Shown in pieces: positions 24,701 through 30,523 of a stretch of 30,523 bases of DNA. Position 1 is the stretch's first letter; every line of letters starts with the position of its first letter. The notes beneath the pieces were generated by a model. That model was not told the origin of the DNA. It ran no database searches and saw only the letters and a list, made by a program, of their open reading frames with translations. This DNA is from an uncultured Saprospirales bacterium (lineage in GTDB: Bacteria > Bacteroidota > Bacteroidia > Chitinophagales > JADIYW01), in NCBI GenBank assembly GCA_938008535.1, contig CALLKF010000167.1, positions 1-30,523 on the forward strand. The letters run 5' to 3'. The position numbers and the translations under genes were made by a program.

Positions 24701-25054
24701 TTAGAAGCTGGACAAAAAGTTGACATCAACAAAACATATCGTGAGCAAGGTTTTGACAGTATGATGAGTGGCGAGTTTTTGAGCATGATGGAAAAACATA
24801 TTGGCTCAGAATTAAAAATGGAAATCATTCATCAATATAACACACCAAAGGAATTGCATCGATATTTGATTGATTCATATTTTGGTGGTGGCGAAATTGA
24901 CACCACGCAAGCAATCACTATGGCAGATATTATGTTTGAACAAGAAATAGAAACTACGCACAACGGCGATTGGCACGAAATAAAACCAACAGATAATATG
25001 CTTTTAAAATGGTTTAAAAAATTGGATAAATTTGTTCCAAGTGTAAAAGAATAA
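21794..25054 (+). CDS. Type I polyketide synthase module, KS-AT-ACP
   Basis: A 1086-residue non-reducing module 42 bases after the first PKS. ATG 21794 is preferred over an in-frame GTG at 21770. An N-terminal coiled coil (MSEQLHQMQLLLQKSLIKIK) is the expected partner of the first protein's tail. The ketosynthase (39-470) has C213 in DAACASSL, H348 in EAHGIGN and H385 in NIGHLE; the usual HGTGT loop is altered to HGIGN. The acyltransferase (566-850) has S659 in GHSIGEISAL and HAFH in NVSHAFHSSLM, the malonyl-CoA type. The carrier domain has S989 in GFDSMMSG. About 50 residues follow the carrier, without a thioesterase. The linker before the carrier holds a short repeat of intergenic type. No ketoreductase is present, so the new beta-keto group should remain. 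Confidence 0.94.
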   Translation: MSEQLHQMQLLLQKSLIKIKNLEEALGNNKSIATANIKENIAIIGTGVRLANNITSTKKLFELLISNKDVISKIPIDRFNVDEIYNEDASIAGKTNSKYGAFLSNDVRAFDAEFFGISPREAKAIDPLQRMILEVVYEAIENAGIASDTLKGTATGVFIALGNSDYIQARFRSGNLETIDIYDTTGIPFGTACGRVSYLYDFKGTSYSLDAACASSLVSVHLACEELNKKVIDVAIVASANLLLTPEPFIGLSKLGSLSSTNKCSAFDDNAEGYVRGEGCGVVILKRQSDAEQDNDNIEVLIKGSAVKHNGNSNGFTAPNPQIQIETIEAALRDANVNANEICYVEAHGIGNKFTDAVEVQSIYDAYKDRTSPIYVGSVKANIGHLEAATGMPMLFKIIEILKHKTIPAQININTLNSDVDWNAISAKVATENIELKTENNQPLRAAINLSGYSGTNVHMIFEASKPKQKSDELNAPYLFVLSAKNETSLKNTAQKYLDDVTVFENNTLTEICYTLQTSRNHFDYRLAIKATTKEEIFAGLQAFINDEKPIKYSVSNPNSELNSTTAFLFTGQGAQYHGMCKNYYDTFEIFKNIIDECDLLLQPTLKFSIKHILWNEEIDKNQINQTQFTQPALFVVEYALAKLWTSFGVQPNVLIGHSIGEISALTIADAIALKDALELVVARAAFMQSLPVGEGGMASVFCTEDEIKPFLENTNLDLAAINATKNCTVSGKKEDIVSLLEKLKEQKIKAVSLNVSHAFHSSLMQPILDKFEEFTNQFSFKQPAISVLSNVHGKEIKLEDLTGKYFANHIRQTVLFANSILFAENELHVNTFLECGPNPVLINLGKRTCTNENAIWLSSANKDDNNIDSFYETLQKLYCNGSTINWKILYQHKEISRVALPNYTWNWKVYWENPVRQQSLVNGQWSKEHKNIGVSNTNDYQPMTNHQPKAKRETLLAYMQIEASKVLGLEAGQKVDINKTYREQGFDSMMSGEFLSMMEKHIGSELKMEIIHQYNTPKELHRYLIDSYFGGGEIDTTQAITMADIMFEQEIETTHNGDWHEIKPTDNMLLKWFKKLDKFVPSVKE
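24551..24576 (+). repeat. Intergenic-type TCAATGG repeat inside the PKS coding region
   Basis: TCAATGG is repeated twice in tandem (24558-24571) after TCATTAG and before TCAAAAG, coding for SLVNGQWSK (residues 920-928) in the AT-ACP linker. It resembles the AATGGT repeats seen between genes at 5474-5487. The following linker (NDYQPMTNHQPK) is also low in complexity. Confidence 0.55.
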
Positions 25055-25057
25055 TTT

Positions 25058-25654
25058 CTATTTTTTCAAAATTCTTTTTCGGATTCTGCTTAAAGAAACT
25101 GGAGTTACGCCAATGTAGGATGCAATGTATTGCAACGGCACGCGGTTCAATAAATCTGGCGTTTCGTTGATGAGTCGCATGTAGCGTTGTTCAGGCGTAT
25201 CTAATAAGTAAGATGTGATGCGTAATTGTAAAAATGCCAAATAATGTTCTAAAATCAAGCGGCCAACACGTTCAAATTTTTGGCTTTTGTCATACAGTTT
25301 TTCTAAATCTCTATAATCAATAATAAACAATTGACTGTCTTCAATTGCTTGTATAGTTTGTGTGCAAGGTTGATTTAAAATATTAGATTCAAAAGAGCCG
25401 ATGAGTCCATTTTCAAAGGCCAATAAACAAGTAATTTCATTGTCATTTTTTTCATAATAGAAACGAAAAGCACCACTTAAAATAAAAGCTATTTTTGAGT
25501 TTAGTTGATTTGCAGAAATAAATTTTTCTCCTTTCTTAAATGATTTCAATGAGCCGTATTGAATAAGCATTGCCCATTCTTTTGGAGAAAGAAAATCTAT
25601 TTTATAATGCTTTAAAACACGTTGTGCTGTTGGAATAATTTCTAACAAATCCAT
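25058..25654 (-). CDS. Crp/Fnr-family transcription regulator
   Basis: A 198-residue regulator with an N-terminal cyclic-nucleotide-binding-like beta-barrel and a C-terminal winged helix. The barrel shows KSFKKGEKFISANQ, the turn FILSGAFRFYYE and the segment LLAFENGLIGSFES. The DNA-binding end is RVPLQYIASYIGVTPVSLSR, with the recognition helix at TPVSLSRIRKRI. The effector site lacks the Gly-Glu...Arg-Ser cassette that binds cAMP in Crp, and there is no cysteine set for an Fnr iron-sulfur cluster, so the signal is unknown. ATG at 25654 is preferred; a start at 25696 would add 14 atypical hydrophobic residues. The gene is convergent with the second PKS (3 bases between stops) and is the last of a four-gene minus-strand run. 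Confidence 0.85.
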   Translation of the reverse strand: MDLLEIIPTAQRVLKHYKIDFLSPKEWAMLIQYGSLKSFKKGEKFISANQLNSKIAFILSGAFRFYYEKNDNEITCLLAFENGLIGSFESNILNQPCTQTIQAIEDSQLFIIDYRDLEKLYDKSQKFERVGRLILEHYLAFLQLRITSYLLDTPEQRYMRLINETPDLLNRVPLQYIASYIGVTPVSLSRIRKRILKK

Positions 25655-25712
25655 ATCGTGAAAGTACGAAATAAAAATAACATTGTAAATATTCAATGCA
25701 ATGTGAATAATA

Positions 25713-26843
25713 CTATCGATCTAAATTTGGATTTTTAAAAGCGGTATTAGGTATTGGTTTTGATTGAGAATGTTTTGCAAAAAAATCTTGTAAAAAGATA
25801 TAAGATGCATATAATTCAAAAGCATTTTTCACAACAATTTGTGGATGTAAATACAATAAAACACGTTTCCAATTTTTGTCTTCAAATAAATCGTTAAAAT
25901 CAATTTCATCTTCAAATTGATATTTATGTAGTGTAATACCAGCAATTATTAATTCCATTTTTTCCGGATGAAATTCTACGATATAAAATAATCCTTCTAT
26001 ATCAAAATCATGAATCAATAAATGTCGAACACCTTTTACACAATCAGAATTTGGATACATTCCACCCATGTAGAAATATGGATTAAAATATTCTTCATAC
26101 TTTAAGTGAAATAAATCTAACCACGATTTTGCTATATCTAATTTCGCAGAAAAGAAATCATTTACTTTTATACGACTGTCTTTATTTTCAAAACTAACCC
26201 ATTTTTTTGAAAACCAATCGTAGAATTCTATAGTTTCTGAAAGCTTTAATTTATAATTAAATTTAGATGGTTCATATGCAACATAGCCTGGATAATAATA
26301 TTTTAAGTTAGATTTTTTGGCATATTCTAATTCTAAAAACATTGAATAAATACCAATACTATATTTAGAATAATTTGGATGAAAGATGCCTAAGATACTA
26401 GCCATACTATTATTTCCGACATCAAAAATGCAATAACCGATAAGTTGCTCTTGATGATAAATATTTATTTCAAACGTGTTAAAAATATTTTTGTTATAGT
26501 TGTCATACATGAATGCAGCTAATGAAACAGAATTGTTTCCAATAAAACGCTTTCTATGTAATTGGTATAATTTTTCTTTTTCCTCGGTGATTTTAAAAGG
26601 TTGTACAATGTGTGTAAAAATTGAATTGTTTTGCTTAAATTTTTTTTCTAATCGTTTCGTGATTCGATGATTATCTAGCTCTATTCGGATATGCAATGTG
26701 TTTAAAATATTTTGATCGTAATATAGTACACGTGTACGTAACAGATAATTTCCAGTTCTGAAATATCCATCAGCCAAAAACTTATCCAAATTTTCTGGTT
26801 CTATTTCTTTATTTGGGAAATGATATTCAAGTGGTAATAGCAT
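25713..26843 (-). CDS. Arginyl-tRNA-protein transferase-like (ATE/Bpt-type) GNAT protein
   Basis: A 376-residue protein I place near the arginyl/leucyl-tRNA-protein transferases. The marks are FLADGYFRTG (residues 22-31), matching the LL..GY-R-G start of the ATE C-terminal domain, and YYYPGYVAYEPSKFNYK (182-198), matching the YxYLGYYI..xxMxYK block. A GNAT-like core (EINIYHQEQLIGYCIFDVG) lies between them. The last 130 residues are a further alpha/beta part without a clear family. The N-terminal CxxC...CC region of eukaryotic ATE is missing, as in the bacterial Bpt branch. Family members put an amino acid on protein N-termini, making them targets for Clp-type degradation; here the substrate and reaction are inference. 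It lies 35 bases after the K+ channel gene and 59 before the regulator. Confidence 0.6.
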   Translation of the reverse strand: MLLPLEYHFPNKEIEPENLDKFLADGYFRTGNYLLRTRVLYYDQNILNTLHIRIELDNHRITKRLEKKFKQNNSIFTHIVQPFKITEEKEKLYQLHRKRFIGNNSVSLAAFMYDNYNKNIFNTFEINIYHQEQLIGYCIFDVGNNSMASILGIFHPNYSKYSIGIYSMFLELEYAKKSNLKYYYPGYVAYEPSKFNYKLKLSETIEFYDWFSKKWVSFENKDSRIKVNDFFSAKLDIAKSWLDLFHLKYEEYFNPYFYMGGMYPNSDCVKGVRHLLIHDFDIEGLFYIVEFHPEKMELIIAGITLHKYQFEDEIDFNDLFEDKNWKRVLLYLHPQIVVKNAFELYASYIFLQDFFAKHSQSKPIPNTAFKNPNLDR

Positions 26844-26878
26844 GTTTTATGTTATTTCAGAAATTTGATAAACAAAAG

Positions 26879-27868
26879 TTATATTAGTTTTTTGAGTGCA
26901 TTAATTTCTATAGAAGTTCCTAGAACAATTAGTTTGTCTGATAATTCAATCTTATAATCTTTTTTAGGATTAACAATATATTCACCATCTATTTTTTTTA
27001 TTCCTAGCAATAGACTTCCAGTATTATTCCAAATTCCTAATTCAAATAGCAATGTTGATTTGGTTGGAAGTAGTTCTACAATTTTATTGCCGTTATTTTG
27101 GTATGTACTCATAACATCCAAGAATTCTTTTACATCAGGTATTAAAACAAGATTTGCCATGTGCACACCGCCTAATTTATCAGGCATGATTACGTTATTT
27201 GCACCAGCTGTTTTTAATTTTTTTACGGAAGAATCTTTAGAAGCTCTACTTATAATTTTTAATGATGGATTTAATTCTTTTGCTGTTAATACAACAAAAA
27301 TATTTTCTGCATCACTAGGCAAAGTAGTTAGTAATGCATCTGCTTTAAGAATTCCTGCTTTAAGTAAAACCTCATCTCTTGTGGCATCATCATGTAAGAA
27401 ATATTTTACATCATGGTTTGTAGGAACTAAAAGTTTGTCTATAACAACAAATTCAAAGTTGCTTTTTTTTAGTTCTTTAATGGCTTCACTTCCATTTTGT
27501 CCGCAACCACAAATAATAATATGACCTTCGAGTCTTTCAATAGATTTTTCCATACTTACTTTTTTAAATAGATTTCTAAAATCACCATCAAATAAAAATT
27601 TTGAGATTTTGGTAATTACATATGTTAGGATACCCAAATTAGCTAAAATCAAACATATAGTGAAAATGCGACCAGTATTATCTAATGGTTTTGTTTCGCT
27701 GTATCCAACAGATGCAAGTGTAATAATGGTCATGTAAAATGCATCTAAAAAAGAATAGTTCTGCAGTTCCATATAGCCAATAATACCTGCTACCAAAAGC
27801 AAAAGAAACAATAGTAAATAGATAATTAAATTACTCCAGATTATCTTGTAAATAGATTGTTTTGGCAT
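26879..27868 (-). CDS. Two-helix potassium channel with RCK (TrkA-N/TrkA-C) domain
   Basis: A 329-residue K+ channel of the Kch/MthK kind. Helix one is about IIYLLLFLLLLVAGIIGYME. The pore loop has the filter SVGYSE in TLASVGYSETKPLDN; the usual GYGD is GYSE, so the third glycine is replaced. Helix two follows (FTICLILANLGILTYVITKI). The cytoplasmic RCK part starts with the Rossmann motif GCGQNG in HIIICGCGQNGSEAIKEL and the acidic end VVIDK, typical for NAD(H) or nucleotide binding. It ends in a TrkA-C-like domain (LGIWNNTGSLLLGIKKIDGE). ATG 27868 is chosen; a TTG at 27877 would add three residues. It begins 10 bases after the CHAT gene, so co-transcription is very likely. The gating ligand is unknown. 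Confidence 0.87.
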   Translation of the reverse strand: MPKQSIYKIIWSNLIIYLLLFLLLLVAGIIGYMELQNYSFLDAFYMTIITLASVGYSETKPLDNTGRIFTICLILANLGILTYVITKISKFLFDGDFRNLFKKVSMEKSIERLEGHIIICGCGQNGSEAIKELKKSNFEFVVIDKLLVPTNHDVKYFLHDDATRDEVLLKAGILKADALLTTLPSDAENIFVVLTAKELNPSLKIISRASKDSSVKKLKTAGANNVIMPDKLGGVHMANLVLIPDVKEFLDVMSTYQNNGNKIVELLPTKSTLLFELGIWNNTGSLLLGIKKIDGEYIVNPKKDYKIELSDKLIVLGTSIEINALKKLI

Positions 27869-27878
27869 AATATGCAAG

Positions 27879-30523
27879 TTACCATTTTCTTTTCAATTGA
27901 AAATTAATTAAGAGCATAAAAAGTAAAAACAAAATAGGTAACCACCAATACTGCTCTAAAAATGTCGGTGCTATATTTATTGATGATGCATCACCGTTTA
28001 AAGCAAAGTTTGCCCAGAAAAATGGCTGAGCACCTATTGCATCCGCAGTAGCTAAGTATTTTATTTTTGCTTTTTGAATAGCTTCTGATTTTGATTTTCC
28101 CTTTCTCAAATAATTATAAAAATCTGCAATGATATTGTCGGTTGTTTTATCAGAAGCATTCCATTTTGTAGATAATATATTATGCGCACCAGCAAAATAA
28201 AATGACCATGGAAAATTGAGTAATCCTTCGCCAAAGCTGGTTTTCCCGAAATTACTTTTACATGCTGCCAACGTAATTAATTGTGCATTCAGAGATAGTT
28301 TCTTTATTTCATCAAGAGATAATAAATAAGATTGATTTTGTGTTGGTTGAAAAATTAAATTTGATTTCAATGGATTAATTGTGTCAACTATTAAATGTGA
28401 CGCAACATGAATAACTTTTGCATTTGGTATGTTTTTAATAAAATTATTTTTAGTTGAAAATCTGCCGTTATAATTAACATAATTTTTAGATTTTTTCAAA
28501 CTACTAAGTTCATTTTGAGTTTGCAATTTTGAAAATGCAGAATTTGTAAAATTTGGTGAAAATACTTGTATTTGTTGATTTTTTGACTCATCACTATCAT
28601 TGCAAAATATAGCACCAGAAAATGTATATTGTATAACATGAGAATATAAAAAATAAGTTAATTTATTTTTTTTGTTTGCATACATCAATGCATCAAATGG
28701 AATATTATTCAGCAAGTCATCAGGTGCAATTATCCAATTTTTATTCTTTATTTCTTTGCTGATTAATTTATTTCCGAGCAAAGTAGCTGCTTCATAGTTG
28801 TATTTTTTATTTTGTATTGAAGTTGTAAGAATTGCGATAGTTGAGTCAATTTTATTTTTATTTCCACAGTTATATATCTTACTAGTTGTTTTAGAAATTG
28901 CCAAGCAATAATAATTTTCTTTGTCAGTAAAATATTCAAGAAATTGATCTTTTTCGGTAAGATATTTTTGGATTTGTTTAGTCGTAATTTTATGCTCTGC
29001 ATATTTAAACTTATACAATTTCGGAAACGATTTTTCTAAGCTTTTAATAAATAACTCATATTTATTGCTGTACAATAAAATAGAATCATTGAGTGAAAAA
29101 GATGCTGTTGTTTCGTCTTCGCCATTTTCGTGCATGGTTGTAAAATAATTTAGTCTTGATTTTAAATTTGTTTCTTCTTCCTTAAGTTTTTCAGGTAACA
29201 AGGCATTAGATTTAATATTTAAGATATTATTTCGTAAAACATTTGCTCTGTCATTTTCGATAAAAAACAATAAATCATCTGCAAGTTTATCTTTATCTTT
29301 CTGAACGGTATGTGTTAGAAAATAAATTCCTAATTTATTTAATTCTGAAATTTTTTCTGCATAATGCAACTGATTATTTATAGAAACAAACGTGTTTTTA
29401 ATTTTAGTTGCTTCCAAAGATGTTTGTTTGATTTGCGCTATAATTGATTCCGCGTTTTCATTTGTTTGTTTGGTTTTGTATAATTCTTTTTTACAAATTA
29501 ATGCTTGCAATTGAGTTTCCCAATGATCGTATGGAAAAATAATCTGATTGTTTCTTATTGTGTAAGAAGTTGCGATTTGCGCAAATGAAAGTGCTTTTTT
29601 AAAATCACCTATTTGGATATAAGAATTTGACAAACCAATAAGCGCATCGATTGAATATACGTTTTTGTCGCCGTATATATTATCATACAACGCAACTGCT
29701 TTTTGATAATATTTTACTGCTTCTTTCGCATTAAATTGCTTTAATAGACAATCGCCTAAAATACAATAAGCATCACCTAAATATTCAGAAGGATATTTTG
29801 AGTTTGATTCTATTGCTATCACTTCCGAGAGTATTTTTTTTGCCTTTTCTAAATTATTTGTTTTGAGATATATACTTGCGAGAGTTGTGTTTAATTGTAT
29901 AGTTATGTTGTGTGATTTTGAAAAGTGTTTACTAGATAAGATTAATCCGACAATTAGATAGTTTTCTGATTGCGAATAATCATTTTTTTGTAAACTTAGT
30001 TTTGCTAAGTTCATGTAGCAAAAAATTAAATCAGGATGAAGTTTTCCATAATATTGCATAATTAGGTCGTGTGATTTGATATAATAATTATAAGATGATA
30101 CTATATTCTCTGTGTTTAATTGTACTGTGCCAATTGAACTATATACTTCAGCAATTTTTAAATTACTTTCATTATATTTTGCTTTGTAAATAATTAATGT
30201 ATTTTCAAATAATTCCTTAGAATTTTGGTAGTTCCCAAGATCTTCATTTAATAATCCAAGATTATACAACATCTGTCCAACCCTAGTATGCATTCTACAA
30301 TTATTGCTATAGCATATTTGCAACCCTTTTTCATAATAATATTTGGCAGAATCTAGCTGGGTATTCATAAAAAAACAACTGCCAATTCCATTATATGCTT
30401 GTGCTTTTTGCAGAAAATTTGGGTTGTTACTCAGTATCTTCTCATAATAATTCATCGAAATATCAACATCGTCTAACTGATAATATGAATTTGCTAAAAG
30501 TAAATAAATCGAATTCTCTAATT
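27879..30523 (-). CDS. TPR-CHAT caspase-like protein with C-terminal membrane anchor (5' end outside the window)
   Basis: The frame is open to the last base of the window. The ATG at 30453-30455 is internal, because the codons before it read LLLANSYYQLDDVDISM, another TPR helix pair. Visible are about 881 residues: ten or so tetratricopeptide repeats, a coiled linker, then a CHAT domain, the caspase-HetF-associated protease fold. The catalytic pair appears intact: histidine in IHVASHL (second His codon 28395-28397) and cysteine in TLAACKSNFG (codon 28260-28262), followed by GEGLLNFPWSFYFAGAHNIL and a late FWANFALNGD block. One hydrophobic helix (WWLPILFLLFMLLINF) and a basic end KRKW anchor the C-terminus. 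Such proteins are cysteine proteases activated through their TPR part. The next gene, 10 bases on, is a K+ channel. Target and trigger are unknown. Confidence 0.9.
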   Translation of the reverse strand, partial: LENSIYLLLANSYYQLDDVDISMNYYEKILSNNPNFLQKAQAYNGIGSCFFMNTQLDSAKYYYEKGLQICYSNNCRMHTRVGQMLYNLGLLNEDLGNYQNSKELFENTLIIYKAKYNESNLKIAEVYSSIGTVQLNTENIVSSYNYYIKSHDLIMQYYGKLHPDLIFCYMNLAKLSLQKNDYSQSENYLIVGLILSSKHFSKSHNITIQLNTTLASIYLKTNNLEKAKKILSEVIAIESNSKYPSEYLGDAYCILGDCLLKQFNAKEAVKYYQKAVALYDNIYGDKNVYSIDALIGLSNSYIQIGDFKKALSFAQIATSYTIRNNQIIFPYDHWETQLQALICKKELYKTKQTNENAESIIAQIKQTSLEATKIKNTFVSINNQLHYAEKISELNKLGIYFLTHTVQKDKDKLADDLLFFIENDRANVLRNNILNIKSNALLPEKLKEEETNLKSRLNYFTTMHENGEDETTASFSLNDSILLYSNKYELFIKSLEKSFPKLYKFKYAEHKITTKQIQKYLTEKDQFLEYFTDKENYYCLAISKTTSKIYNCGNKNKIDSTIAILTTSIQNKKYNYEAATLLGNKLISKEIKNKNWIIAPDDLLNNIPFDALMYANKKNKLTYFLYSHVIQYTFSGAIFCNDSDESKNQQIQVFSPNFTNSAFSKLQTQNELSSLKKSKNYVNYNGRFSTKNNFIKNIPNAKVIHVASHLIVDTINPLKSNLIFQPTQNQSYLLSLDEIKKLSLNAQLITLAACKSNFGKTSFGEGLLNFPWSFYFAGAHNILSTKWNASDKTTDNIIADFYNYLRKGKSKSEAIQKAKIKYLATADAIGAQPFFWANFALNGDASSINIAPTFLEQYWWLPILFLLFMLLINFQLKRKW

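Noticed and set aside
25655..25696. Longer start of the Crp/Fnr regulator
   Set aside because: It adds 14 hydrophobic residues not usual for this family; ATG at 25654 is preferred, though not proven.
1..30523. CRISPR array, tRNA genes, insertion sequences, prophage genes or integration sites
   Set aside because: None seen on reading both strands: no regular spaced repeats, no tRNA-like cloverleaf with a TTCGAATC-type arm, no transposase or integrase motifs.

Overview
The window comes from an AT-rich Bacteroidota genome, about one third G+C by eye. The evidence is several lipoproteins with relaxed Bacteroidota-type lipoboxes, a TonB-dependent receptor, DUF4856 and imelysin proteins, three promoter candidates of the TTG / TAnnTTTG type, a lack of clear Shine-Dalgarno sequences, and short intergenic repeats of the ATTTGAAAATTTG and AATGGT kinds. 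I see no tRNA, rRNA, CRISPR array, transposase or integrase. No gene-free stretch exceeds 300 bases; the longest (966-1209) holds short repeats and a terminator-like hairpin.

Left part (1-6756), mostly housekeeping: a partial unknown protein, a class I O-methyltransferase, a biotin carboxyl carrier protein and a large M1 aminopeptidase. These are followed by a two-gene minus-strand unit encoding a trypsin-like protease with a zinc ribbon and a hypothetical protein; both may carry YbjN-like domains.

Middle (6862-17100), an iron/haem-related region: a LuxR-type response regulator is followed by a probable operon of DUF4856 lipoprotein, imelysin-like lipoprotein, a vitamin K-dependent gamma-carboxylase-like (HTTM) membrane enzyme and a FecA-like TonB-dependent receptor. 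The operon promoter carries a palindrome exactly between its -33 and -7 elements. After a minus-strand pair of ion channels (six-helix cation channel plus bestrophin, 1 nt apart) come a di-haem peroxidase-like lipoprotein and a monohaem cytochrome c lipoprotein, ending in a strong terminator.

Right part (17207-30523), accessory. Two type I polyketide synthases (KS-AT-KR-ACP and KS-AT-ACP) lie in tandem with matching terminal tails, without thioesterase, DH or ER. Read as two successive modules they would make a 5-hydroxy-3-oxoacyl thioester, which could leave as a dihydropyranone. Facing them is a minus-strand run of four genes: a TPR-CHAT caspase-like membrane protein (5' end outside the window), a K+ channel with RCK domain, an arginyl-tRNA-protein-transferase-like GNAT protein and a Crp/Fnr regulator. 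The most unusual points are the CHAT / channel / aminoacyl-transferase run, the carboxylase-like enzyme with its recalled catalytic residues inside an iron-uptake operon, and the minimal two-module PKS.
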